From the NCBI GenBank assembly GCA_036583965.1, contig JAZBQD010000021.1, positions 19,568,771 through 19,632,770 on the forward strand: a stretch of 64,000 nucleotides of DNA, given 5' to 3'. The notes below the pieces were generated by a model. The model worked only from the letters and a program-made list of their open reading frames with translations, was not told the DNA's origin and made no database searches. Position 1 is the first letter of the stretch, and each line of letters begins with the position of its first letter. Positions 36,664-47,050 of the stretch are shown one piece after another. Position numbers and translations under genes: made by a program. This DNA is from Prunella strophiata. Lineage: Eukaryota; Chordata; Aves; Passeriformes; Prunellidae.

Positions 36664-38045
36664 GCAAGTCCATAAAAATGAGCATTCCTAAAACAAAGCA
36701 ACCTCCCCCAATTCCTTATTTTATGCCAATTTTTAGTGCTAAGGCTTTTATTTTTTCTTCAGATACAAACTTAATAAGAGCAAAATGCTAAGGACTTTCT
36801 AAATGTAATTTTATTGCATTTATCTCTCCAGTTGAAATTAATTATTCAGAGTCTTCATTAAAAAGAAGCTTTGGTAAGAGGCATTTTAAACAGGCCTTCA
36901 GAAGTGATTGCAAGGGAGATGCTGATAAAGAACAGTGTCTGAAAGGAAGTGTAAAATACTTGAACATTTCAAACTGGGATGTGAGAACTTGCAGGGCAGC
37001 TGTTTGGATAATTTGGGAGATGTAATGAGCACACACACGATGCTGCTGGCCTGGGAGCTGCCAGCACTGCCACATCTCCCTCTTCTATCAAGTGTTTGGT
37101 GGGGTTTTTAAATGTTTGGGGCAGAGAAAAGAGATGGAAGTTGTCTTTTTTTTTCAAAAATAAAAATGTGTGGGCTTTTCCCATTTGACTGGAAGTGCCC
37201 TAAATCCTGATTCTCCAGAGAACAGCAGGAAAGCAACAGAAGCCCCCATTTCTTTCTTTCTTTCTGAAATCTGAGCTCCATGTGCACGTGAGGAGCTCTG
37301 GCAGAGCTGCCCTTGCTTGGGATGAGCCCAAATCTCCCAGAGCCCCCCCAGCACATGCAGTCCCTGGCAGTGGGAGGCAGGGCATTGCAGCCTGGGGCTC
37401 TTGCAGCCAAAAAATCCAGGGTCAGGCATTTTATTTGTGCCAAAATTGGGATCCATTCATCCTCAGCTCCACGACAGGGCCTTATCTTTCCTTGATGATG
37501 GATAATTTGGCACTTGAGGCTTACACAGACAGGAGAATGTTCAAGTGTGTGCTCTGCTGCAGCTGAAGGAAGTGCACTTGCTGTCACCAGATTGGCTTAA
37601 TTTGTGTTCCAGCAATTAGCCAGGGGAAAATAAATGACCCCCAGTCACGTTTGGGATGTTGGAGCAGTGAGAACAAGAACAAGCTGTTTACTGTGGGGAG
37701 AGCAAAGGGGAACTAAACCAACATTTCTCTCCCTCAGTCCTGTCTGAGCACAGCAGGAACAGTTTAAGTCTCAAATCCACACCTGGGAATATTGAGTTGT
37801 GGTGTGGCAATAATGTGAATAATCCCTGCAAACAGGCCAGGTGCCCATCTGCATGTGGAGACAGTTGTTTGTTTCATATTTCCTTTTGCAGTCCAGTGTA
37901 AACTTAGCATGTCTTGAGTTTTCCTTCTCCATTGTCATCAGGAGTGATAAGAGAAGCTTTTTCTGGTTCCTCACACATGAAGTTATTTTGGTGTTTGGTT
38001 TTAGGTTTTTTAATGTGTGAAATGCACACAAGAAGTAGTTTGCTC

Positions 38046-38206
38046 TTCCCAGAGAGGTGGTGGAATCACCATCTCTGGATGTGTTTAAAAAAAGGCTGGA
38101 CACGGCACTTGGTGCTATAGTCTGGATTCTGAGTTGAGGTGTTAGGACATGGGTTGGACTCGATGGTCTTAGAGGTCTCTTCCAATCTCATTATTCTGTG
38201 ATTCTG
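38046..38206 (+). mobile_element. CR1 LINE 3' end (TGTTTAAAAAAAGGCTGGAC subfamily)
   Basis: CCCAGAGAGGTGGTGGAATC, ACCATCTCTGGATGTGTTTA, AAAAAAGGCTGGACACGGCA, and the terminal GGTCTCTTCCAATCTCATTA with TTCTGTGATTCTG microsatellite-like tail. The 3' tail is complete, as CR1 termini normally are. Confidence 0.9.
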
Positions 38207-38743
38207 TTTTTATTCAGTTACAGTCTGGTCCTGTTTGCTCTGATGCTTTGTGTGCTGCTCATCTCCCCACCTTGGAGGACAACACATGCCCTTTAACCAT
38301 GCTCATCATCCACTTTTGCAATAAATCCTTTCAAATTCTCTTTTCCTAGGAATTATCCCACTGAAACTGGGGCATTACCATGTAAATTGGCCACAGTACC
38401 TCTGCAAACACTCCGATTCTCCCAGAAAGAATTTGGTGGAGCTGTGATTTACAGACTTCCCCCTGTGTGTCCTGAATTGATGAATTCCTTATTGCTTCCC
38501 CAGGGGTCGTGGACATTTATATAATTCCACTGGAGCCATCCATCCTGTGGAAAAATCAGAGTGCTCGAGGTGGTGCAGGTGTCAGCCTCGATGGATTGCC
38601 GGCGTCAGCGGTGCCGGCAGAGGGACGAGGCCCAGACCCTCCCTGGATTACTTAAACCAAAACCCTCTCCATGGATTATTTATAAGCTTTGCTCCTTTAC
38701 ATTCCCCTTCCCTCTGTGATTATTTTTTTTGTTGTTGTTGCAG

Positions 38744-38866
38744 CGTTGTCCCTCAGACCACAGTGATCCTCAACAACGACCGGCAGAACTCCATCGTGGC
38801 CAAGATGGTGGGGCAGGAGGAGCCACTGAGCAGAGCAGCAGATTCCCTGGAGAACATCCTCAGCAA
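38744..38866 (+). CDS. BANP: BANP coding exon 5
   Basis: Acceptor TTTTTTTTGTTGTTGTTGCAG, donor CAA|GTGAGT. The first base completes Cys122; residues 123-162 follow and two bases of Asn163 are left. Sequence C-V-V-P-Q-T-T-V-I-L-N-N-D-R-Q-N is near-invariant in BANP. After I-V-A-K-M the text V-G-Q-E-E-P-L-S-R-A-A-D differs from the mammalian E-D-P-L-S-N-R-A-P-D region, a variable linker. It ends S-L-E-N-I-L-S. Confidence 0.95.
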
Positions 38867-39411
38867 GTGAGTGCCTTTCCCTGCAATCCTCCCTCACTCC
38901 CTCCCTGGGCAGGGCCACTTTCAAAGGCCAGTTTTTTCCCTTCAGTTTGAAGGGAAAAATGAGGAATTCTTGAGGTAATAATGGGGGGAAGATTGAAGCT
39001 GGGCTTGGGTAGGTTTTCTTGCTTCCCTCTTGATGGGAGAGAACATCCTGGAGGAGCTGGGATTATCTCTATGTTGGATTATCTCTGTGTTAAATTGAAG
39101 AAGTGTTTTCCATAGCTGTGGATTTTTGCATGGATGCACAATCCCTTGGGAGCATGCCAAAATCCTGTATTTAACCAGCTGAAGGAGGAATATGCAGTCC
39201 AAGGAAAACTTGGACTATCTAAAGTGAATTTTAAACAAGCAGACCTGGGGATTCTGGGTGGAGAATGGTCGTAATTAATATATTTTTATAAATTACTTGG
39301 ATATTTCTTTTGTTTTGCACATGAGGCCTAGACTTTTCCTTTGAGGCAGATGTAGGAAGTTGATACCTAAGATTTTTTTATTCCTTCTGCTGTGTGTGAC
39401 CCAAAGGACAC

Positions 39412-39637
39412 AGTCTTAAGCTGCACAAAGGGAAATTTAGGTTGGATGTTAGGAAAAAGCATTTTATTGGAAGAGTTGTAAAGTACTGGAATTATTTGCT
39501 CAGGAGGTGGTGGAGTCACCATTCCTGGATGTGTTTAAAAAAAGACTGGATGTGGCACCATGGTTTAGTTGAGGTGTTAGGGCATGGTTGGACTTGATCT
39601 TAGAGGTCTCTTCCAGCTTGGTGGTTCATATTCTGCT
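39412..39637 (+). mobile_element. CR1 LINE 3' fragment in intron 5
   Basis: AATTTAGGTTGGATGTTAGG, AGGAGGTGGTGGAGTCACCA, TGTTTAAAAAAAGACTGGAT, TTAGAGGTCTCTTCCAGC. Same subfamily as the copies at 38046 and 40259, three within 2.3 kb. Confidence 0.85.
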
Positions 39638-39714
39638 GTATAGCTCTGAGTTCCACAGGAGCAGAGTGGTTTAAAGGAGCTGATTTTATCCAACACATTT
39701 ATTTTGTGATTTTA

Positions 39715-40258
39715 ATTCCCTCACAAGGACGTGCAGGGCCTTAAGCTGAACTGAGACTGGCAATTTGGATATTCCATGCTGACACTCCTGCTGAGGGGCT
39801 TTTCTCTGGAGGTGACCAGTGTTGACCCTCACAATGATATGCAGGGCCATAAGCTGAACTGGCACTGGAATTTCAATATTCCATATTCCAGCTCACATTC
39901 TGCTGAGGGGCTGTTCTCTGGAGGTGACCCTTGTTGGCCCTCACAGTGATGTGCAGGGCCACGAGCTGAACTGAGTGATGCTGGAATTTGGATATTCCAC
40001 TGTCATATTTGTGCTGAGGGCTGTTCTCTGGAGGTGACCCGTGTTGGCCCTCAGAACAACCTGCAGGACCATGAGCTGAACTGTGTGGCTCTGGAATTTG
40101 GATATTCCATGCTCATGTTCTTTCTGAGGGGCTGTTCTCTGAAGGTGACCCGTGTTGTCCCTCACAGTGATGTGCAGGGCCTTAAGCTGAACTGACACTG
40201 GAATTTGGATATTCCATGCTCACACTCCTGCTGAGGGCTGTTCTGTGGAGCTGACCCA
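39715..40258. repeat. Tandem array of about five 110-bp units before BANP exon 6
   Basis: The landmark GCAGGGCC recurs at 39733, 39841, 39953, 40063 (as GCAGGACC) and 40173, a spacing of 108-112 bp. Each unit runs CTGAACTG...CTGGAATTTGGATATTCCAT, GCTGAGGGGCTGTTCTCTGG, AGGTGACCCGTGTTGNCCCT, CACAGTGATGTGCAGGGCC. The GTGACCCGTGTT...CCCTCA(C)AG part matches the sequence ending at the exon 6 acceptor (40399-40421). The array therefore derives from, or includes, the 3' end of intron 5. Confidence 0.9.
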
Positions 40259-40400
40259 TGTGGATTCACCATCCCTGGATGTGTTTAAAAAAAGACTGGA
40301 TGTGGCACTTGGTGCCATGATCTAGTTGAGGTGTTAGAACATGGGTTGGACTCGATGATCTTAAAGGTCTCTTCCAACCTAAAAATTCTGTGATTCTGTG
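40259..40400 (+). mobile_element. CR1 LINE 3' end inserted between the tandem array and exon 6
   Basis: GGATTCACCATCCCTGGATG, TTTAAAAAAAGACTGGATGT, GGACTCGATGATCTTAAAGG, CTCTTCCAACCTAAAAATTC, TGTGATTCTG. It ends about 20 bp before the exon 6 acceptor. The array sequence TGACCC(G/A)TG appears on both sides, suggesting insertion within the last unit. Confidence 0.88.
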
Positions 40401-40421
40401 ACCCGTGTTCCTCACCCTCAG

Positions 40422-40598
40422 CGCGGTGCCAGGCCGCCGGCAGAACACCATCGTGGTGAAGGTGCCCGGGCACGACGACAGCCACAACGAGGACGGCGAG
40501 AGCGGCTCCGAGGCCAGCGACTCCGTGTCCAACAGCGGCCAGGTGGGCAGCCAGAGCATCGGCAACAACGTCACCCTCATCACCCTCAACTCCTGAAG
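40422..40598 (+). CDS. BANP: BANP coding exon 6, carrying a frameshift and premature TGA
   Basis: Acceptor TTCCTCACCCTCAG, donor AAG|GTACCT. It completes Asn163 and encodes A-V-P-G-R-R-Q-N-T-I-V-V-K-V-P-G, an acidic/Ser-rich linker (H-N-E-D-G-E-S-G-S-E-A-S-D-S-V-S) and N-V-T-L-I-T-L-N-S220. Then TGA (40594-40596) follows. Mammalian BANP continues N-S-E-E-D-Y-P, and exon 7 supplies the second Glu onward only if exon 6 ends in phase 1. Here the exon ends in phase 2. One surplus base in AACTCCTGAAG (40592-40593) explains both the stop and the phase clash. No other usable donor lies in the exon. Either this is an assembly or read error, or this allele makes a 220-residue protein lacking the BEN domain. 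The rest of the exon looks under normal constraint. Confidence 0.9.
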
Positions 40599-40711
40599 GT
40601 ACCTGGGCTGCCAAGGGGGGGGTTGCCTTTTATTTATCTTTTATTCATCCTCAGTACTTTGAGTGTGCATACTTGTGATTCCTTAAGTCTGATAATTTAG
40701 CACAGGCCTGG

Positions 40712-40907
40712 TGTTGCGTTAGGCCTAACGTCCTGAAGGCCTCGTTGTGTGAGGCTGCAGAGCCCTAACCTGTCTTGAGAAGCCAGTGATGCCCTGAGAG
40801 GCTGCCTAGAACAGAGGTTAGACAGAGTTAAAGCAATAAAGTAGGGATTTATTAAAAGGCCTTCAAAGGATGCACCTTGGGCAGTACAAGAGCCTGGCCA
40901 TGGGGTC
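40712..40907 (+). mobile_element. Possible LTR fragment of an avian endogenous retrovirus
   Basis: Begins TGTTGCG, includes a 14-bp perfect palindrome CGTTAGGCCTAACG (40717-40730), AATAAA within AAAGCAATAAAGTAGGG, and AAGGATGCACCTTGGGCAGT. The last resembles a dispersed avian LTR-type repeat as I remember it. No internal viral region, primer-binding site or second LTR is present, so at most a solo or broken LTR, cut by the CR1 that follows. Confidence 0.4.
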
Positions 40908-41158
40908 GGGCTCTGCTCCAGGGGACAGGGACAGGAGCAGAGGGAACGGCCTCAGGCTGGGCCAGGGCAGGCTCAGGGTGGACAGCAGCAGGAATTTCCC
41001 CATGGGAAGGGGGGTCAGGAATTGGAGCTGCCCAGGGAGGGTTGGAGTGCCCATCCCTGCAGGTGGCACTGAGTGCTCTGGGCTGGGGACAAGGTGGGGA
41101 CTGGGCACAGCTGGGACTCTGATCCCGGAGTTTTTTTCCAGCCTCAATGATTCCAGAA
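40908..41158 (+). mobile_element. CR1 LINE 3' fragment joined to the LTR-like segment
   Basis: GGGCTCTGCTCCAGGGGACA, GAGGGAACGGCCTCAGGCTG, GGTGGCACTGAGTGCTCTGG, and the tail CCTCAATGATTCCAGAAT. Same young subfamily as the 15116 copy. Confidence 0.8.
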
Positions 41159-42519
41159 TTTTTACTGCTCTGTCAGCTATGCCAGGAGCAAAGCTGCCAG
41201 CACCAGGAGGATGTTTGTTGTGTAATTCCTTTTCTGCCCTGGTCTGGCACAGATTTGCCCAGACAAATGTGATGTTTGACCCACTGATGTGCATGTAAAT
41301 TCTGAAGAAACACCTAATCCATTAATGTCTGCAGATCTGATTTCCCTCAGACCTCTGGAACACTCATCCATTCAAAATCTCTGAGATTGATGAATGCTGT
41401 GAGGATCAGATCAGTGACCCCCCTCCACCTGCCCTTGCACGGGAGGGAATTGCTAAGTGACTTCACCTGCAGGGTGGCACAAATGCAATTATTAATAAAG
41501 GAAGAGATGGAGAATAACAGGGCTGGTGAGCAGGGAGAGGCAAAGTCACAGCAGCCCTTGGCTTTCATCAGCTGGACAGAATTCCAGGTGACTCTGAGGT
41601 GTGCAGAGGTAAAACCTGAGGAGCTGAGGATGGAGATCCCAAACACCAGGTGTCCAGGACAGCTTCACTCTGTCATCCTGGCTCTGGAAAGCAAAACTGT
41701 GCTTAGAGTTGGGTTTATCTGACACTGAGCTGTGGATATTTCCAGGATTTAGGGAATGGATTTTTATAAAGGCACTCTTTGCTTTTTGTTGGTTGCTTCC
41801 ATGCAATGGTGATAATTTAAAAATTAGTGTTATTGCCTTTCTATGCCTGAAAAATAATGATTCAGAAGCTTTGAGCCCAGTTCCAGTAAAGGTGTAGAAC
41901 AAGGCTGGTTTTTGCTGACTGAACACTGTGACTTCAATCCATGTGTTTTTTAAAATCCAGTTAATTTTGGCATGCTTGTGTTCTTACTGGGAGTTTTAGA
42001 GTGCAGCATCTTCACACTTCAAACACAGCCCTGCATTTATTTAATTGTGAACATTCTAATTAGGCTTAAAAACAGTGAGCTTTGTACAGTTCAGTGTCTT
42101 GTGCAGAGCAGAGAGCACAGGAAGAGCTTTTTTAGTTTCACTGATACACTTTTGGAGCAGGAGAGCCATTAAATGTTATACACTAAACATGAGGAAATTT
42201 CTTTTACAGTGGTTTGTTTTATAAAAGTTTATTTCGTAATGGTTTAATTTATAATGGTTGCATGGGATGGATGTGATGGCCCAATGTTATTTTCCTCTTC
42301 AGTTTTCACACACTGCCCTTGCACCTTCAGGGTGCAAGAGAAGGAAAAGTTTGCTCTGTTCAGTTCTTTTGAGACTCTTTTCCTGTGCTTTCCAGAGTTC
42401 TTGTGCATTTTTAAAGTTCTGAAGATGCTGAATGCTGCAGCTGGTCCTTAGTGTCCTCCTTGCACAGAACTTCATCTGTGAATCAATTCTTTGGGCCTTC
42501 ATAGCTCTGAAGACATGGA

Positions 42520-42775
42520 ATCATGGAATGGTTTGGGTGGGAAGGGACCTTAAAGCCCATCCAGTTCCAGCCCTGACACCTTCCACTGTCCCAGGGTGCT
42601 CCAAGCCCTGTCCAGCCTGACCTTGGACACCTCCAGGGATGGAGCAGCCCCAGCTGCTCTGGGAAATCCATTCCAGGGCATCCCCACCCTCAAAAGGAGG
42701 AATTCCTTCCCAAATCCCATGTAACCCTTGTTGAAACCATTCCCTGTGTCCTGTCCCTCCAGTTTCTCATGCAGA
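42520..42775 (-). mobile_element. CR1 LINE 3' fragment, near-complete tail
   Basis: On the plus strand TCATGGAATGGTTTGGGTGG, GAAGGGACCTTAAAGCCCAT, CCAAGCCCTGTCCAGCCTGA, GAATTCCTTCCCAAATCCCA, CCTGTGTCCTGTCCCTCC. Confidence 0.9.
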
Positions 42776-43721
42776 GAACCCCGAGTTGGAAATGTGACCA
42801 TGTATTTTTGGAGCAGATAAGGGGAGACTGGGTGTTAATTAAGGCATGACTGATGTTTTTTCCAGAGAAAACTCCTCAGTCACGTCTTGTCTCCTCAACT
42901 TGGCATCTGGAGCAGTCATTTGATAATGGCAGCATTAAGCAGCACTCAGCATTTGCTTTCCAAATGGGAATCCAAGCAGCTCTCTGTCCCAGACTTATCT
43001 GTGCACAGGATTTTCCAGCCCAGGGCAGGCTCAGATCTCCCCTGTGGGATGAGCACTTGGAGCTCTTTGCTGCCAAGCTCCTCAGGACAGGCACAGACAG
43101 TGAGTGAACCTTTTGTATCCTAAAACAAAATGATGTGGTGTGATGTGGAGACACTGATGAGGACTTGTGAAAGCCAAAGAAAATTCTAAAAATTGAATTC
43201 TTTGGGGTTTTTTTTGGGAGCCAGCAGATGAACAAGTTTCTTGCAGGTGTCTGCCACAGGGATGTTTGGAGTTAACACTGGCACGCCTCCTCCCAAATAT
43301 AACAAAGATATATTAAACAAGGCAAAAAGGGCAGAATCCACATTAGAAATCTGATTTTCTGACATGAAACACATTTTCCAAAGTATTAAAAAGCCTTTGA
43401 GTCCATGGGTTTTAATTCTCTGAAATTTTTTTTGATTTTTTTTTATCTGAACTTTTTATCTGATCCCATCCTTTCATGAGTCATAGAATAAGAGAATCTC
43501 TCTTGGAGTCTACCAAAACTGAGGCTTATTCTTAACAAACAAGTGATTCCTCACTGATGTTGAGGCTGAAGAACCTGTGAGTGCAGGGGATGTTCCCAAA
43601 ATATCTCCTGGTCCTGGATCCACAGGGAGTGAGCTGGGACTGGGTCTCCTTCAGCCACAGCCTTTGTGTCCTCTGGAATATTTACCTGCAGCACAAGATT
43701 CTTCTGGGTTTGAACTGAAAT

Positions 43722-43970
43722 AGGGCAGGGTTAGGTGGGATACTGGGAAGGAATTCTTCCCTGTGAGGTTGGGGAGGCCCTGGAATGGATTTCCCAGAGA
43801 AGACTCCCAAAAATCAGTAAATGTGATTTGCTGTGGCTGTTCCATCCCTGGAAGTGTCCCAGGCCAGGTTGGATGGGGCTTGGAGCACCCTGGGGTGGTG
43901 GAATGTGTCAAGGCTGGAACTGGATAATCTCCAGTGTCCCTTCCCACCCAAACCATTCCATGATTCTGGG
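43722..43970 (+). mobile_element. CR1 LINE 3' fragment with a roughly 29-bp insertion
   Basis: GGTGGGATACTGGGAAGGAA through CCCACCCAAACCATTCCATG. Between CCCAGAGAAG and CTGTGGCTG an extra ACTCCCAAAAATCAGTAAAT segment (about 43801-43829) interrupts the otherwise standard sequence. Confidence 0.85.
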
Positions 43971-44321
43971 ATTTTTCTTTGATGTTCACAAGGAAATGAA
44001 ACCTTTCTTTCCCCCCCACAAGAACAGTCCAGTGAAAATCTCCAGCTCTGTGCCCAGGCTGTGTGTGGTGTTCCTCAGGCAGAATTCCCAATGTCTGAGC
44101 TGCATTTTGTGCTGGAGGAGGTTTTGCTGAATGGGACTTTAAAGCTCTTTTTAGCACAGCTTTCAATCCCACTGCTGGATCTGGAGGTGAATTTACAGCC
44201 TGGTTATCCCTCCCTTCCACAGACTTAATGATTTTTAATTAATAAAGTCAGTGCTCTGGAGTCTCTGCCAATTAATCACTGCCCCTGTGAACTTTTGCTA
44301 ATTGACAGGAGCTCATTAAAA

Positions 44322-44392
44322 GATCACAGAACCATGGAATGGTTTGGCTTGGAAGGGACCTTGAGGCTCATCTTGTTCCAACTCTCCACATG
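44322..44392 (-). mobile_element. Short CR1 3' tail
   Basis: ATCACAGAACCATGGAATGG then TTTGGCTTGGAAGGGACCTT is the reverse complement of the CR1 terminus. It is severely 5'-truncated. Confidence 0.75.
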
Positions 44393-45229
44393 ATGCTGAT
44401 GTTGAATCTTCTATACATCAGCCAAAACATTATTTAATTTCTCTAGAAATGGAGATTTATTTTTGTAGGTTAGGATTTATTTTTTCGGGGTTTATTTTAA
44501 TTTTTTAAAGATTAATTCATCTTTCTGCCTCTCTGCACCTACCAGTCTTTTGCTGCCACTGCCAACTTTGCACCCAGCCTTGAGAGTAAAATAAACACAA
44601 CTTCTTGGAGTGATGGAACATGTTAATTCCAGTATTTCTGTGGGCAGGTGTTCCCTTTTGTTTTCCCTAGTTTTAAAGGAATGACTGACAGCTCCTGGGG
44701 TTAGAGCAGAGCCTGGCTTTGCTTTTAGCCTCATGTCAGACTAGGGGAGCCTATCCCAATGGAAAAATGGAACAGCTCAGTGTCTGTCCCTTCCCTGGGT
44801 GGGAGAGCACGTCCAGAGCAGCCCCTGTCTGGTTTTTGTTCTCTTGACAGGGATTTTTTTGCTGCTGACCCCAAACTGGCTCCTTCTGTTCCCAGAGAAT
44901 TCCTTGTTTGCGTGGCAGCCCTCAGCACGTCCCCAAACAGGGGTGGGTGGTCAGCTGTGCTGGGAGATAAAAGAAATGCAGCAAAAAAGAGTCAAAACCA
45001 GCACTGGAGAGCAAAATGGTTTCAGCAGAATGGAGATAAAGGCAAATTTTGTGATGTTGAAAAAAGAACAATGAAGAGGAGCTAGAAATTGGTGTGTGGG
45101 GGAAATGGGGCTGTGAGTGCAGAGAGGGACTTGGATAAAGCTGGCAGGACTTTCTGCACTGGGAGGAGAAATGATCAGTGGTGATCTAATATTTGGTGTA
45201 AAAAGGGCAGCAGGGTCCTCAGGGAAATT

Positions 45230-45420
45230 CACAGAATCAGGGAATGGCTGGAAGGGAGCTCTGGAGATCACCCAGTCCCAGGCAGGTGACACAGGGACAC
45301 ATCCAGGTGGGTTTGGGATGCCTCCAGAGAGGGACACCCCACATTGTCCCTGGGCAGCTGTGCCAGTGCTCTGCCACCCTCCAGGGAATGAAGTTCTTCT
45401 TCCCTCAGTTAATTAAAGAA
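45230..45420 (-). mobile_element. Diverged CR1 LINE 3' fragment
   Basis: CACAGAATCAGGGAATGGCT, GAGATCACCCAGTCCCAGGC and CACCCTCCAGGGAATGAAGT follow the CR1 reverse-complement order seen at 15998-16250. More decayed than most copies. Confidence 0.6.
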
Positions 45421-46861
45421 AGAAAAATAGGGCAAAATGAGAAGGTGAGCTGAGCTCCAGGTGAGTGTGTGCAGCTGTGCTTCACTGAGCTGAAGGGAAG
45501 GGTGTTCTCTGACTGTTCTCTTCCTCCCCAGCTCACACTGACTGAGTTTTGGGAGTCCCTAAGGAGCAGCAGCAGCGGGGTATGGCTGTGCAGTGCTGGG
45601 GATGGAGTCTGGCTTTTACAGAGCATGCACTAAAAAACCCATCTCCCCCTCAGATTCCACCCAGCTATCACCTCTAAAGCTTGATAATGCACCTAAAGAA
45701 CCTTTCCATGTGCATTCAAGGATGTTTGAGTGCTGGGAGCCTCCAATGATCCAGATTTAGTCAATAGTGTTTGTGTATTTAATTGCTCAGAGGGAATTTC
45801 CATCCAATTCCCAATCTGTTTTCTCCTTCCTTATCCATTCTCCCCCACACCAGAGCTCAGGGTGTTTGTGCCTCACTCAGAACTGGCCCTGCATTTCCTC
45901 TTTGCACCAGATTTTTGGGTGCCAGTCCTGTGTTTGCTCCCTGCAAAGTGCCAGATGTGTTGGCAGCCTGGCAGGAATGATTTTGATCTAAAATAAGGAA
46001 TAATTGTGCCCTCACGGAGCTGCAGTGGATTCATGGTTAACTTCAGTCATGCTTAATGCAAAATGGTTATAAAATAAATTCCCTTTCTGTTTGAAAGGAG
46101 GAGGAAAATGCAAGAGATAATTTAGTGGGGGGATTGTGGTCATAGGTCAGAATAACAAGATAATGTCTTTTTTTTCCAGGCTGGGAGCAATAAAAGAACA
46201 GTTGCATGTGGTAAAAACAGTATGTTCTGGACTCTGTGCCAGCAGAAAAAAGAGAGGATTTTGCAAATTGAACAAAATCTTTGGTTCATGTAGGTTAACA
46301 ACGTTTGTTAAAAAAGTCTGCAGGCAAAAGGTGTTCCATAAGGAATAAAAATTCCTATATCCAGCAGCAATCCTGTGAGCTGTAAGGCAGTAAGGCTGTG
46401 ATAGGCTGGAGGATAATTTATTCAGGCTTCCTAGAATTTCTTTGAAAAACGTACACATTGATCCAGAGATGTTTTTTCTTCCCCAGATCAGCCCAAATTT
46501 TTCTAACCCAGTCCATTTATCTTGAGGAACAGCCTGTTGTTTTCCCTGATAATGGTAACCAGACTTGTGGTGAGGCCAGACACAGTGGCATGCAAAACAA
46601 GGCACAACTCATCCAAACCACTTTATTTTTCAGATGGCACCTGGTACTGGGAGCAGAAAGCAGCCAGTGTGACCTATCCTGGCTGAGGATAAAAAGGAAA
46701 GGATCAAATTAAGGAAAAAAAAAAAAATACAAACAATTTGCAAGTGTATAAAAATATATTCAGGACAGGGCATGAAGTTCTGATTTCAGCAGGAAAAAAA
46801 TTTGAGGGATGAGTTGCTGCATATGTCAACAATAAATAAATAGCTTTCCTTGCAAGTTACT

Positions 46862-47050
46862 GAATATAAGGAAGAAATCCTTCCCTGTGAGGGTGGGGAG
46901 GCTCAGGGTGCCCAGAGCAGCTGTGGCTGCCCCTGGCAGTGTCCAAGGCCAGGCTGGACAGGGCTTGGAGCAGCCTGGGACAGTGGAAGGTGTCCCTGCC
47001 CATGGAGGAGATGAATTTTAAGGGCTGTTCCAGCCCAAGCCATTCCCTGG
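46862..47050 (+). mobile_element. CR1 LINE 3' fragment
   Basis: GGAAGAAATCCTTCCCTGTG, GAGCAGCTGTGGCTGCCCCT, AGGCCAGGCTGGACAGGGCT, CCAGCCCAAGCCATTCC. Small internal deletion around the GGCCCTGGCAC segment. Confidence 0.85.

Larger units (their letters stand above)
25606..38743 (+). other. BANP: BANP intron 4 (13.1 kb)
   Basis: Largely unique AT-rich DNA with the CR1 fragments, short tandems and AT microsatellites listed separately. The stretches 25606-27500, 28360-32860, 32951-36516 and 36664-38045 show no recognisable gene. A CpG-rich patch at 38566-38630 lies just before exon 5. The frame is open from it into exon 5 (38547 onward), so a longer exon 5 or intron retention would still be translatable. 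Confidence 0.6.

Noticed and set aside
46147..46605. 152-codon minus-strand open frame in intron 6
   Set aside because: No recognised family, ordinary AT-rich intron sequence, and no splice or promoter signals that would support a gene.
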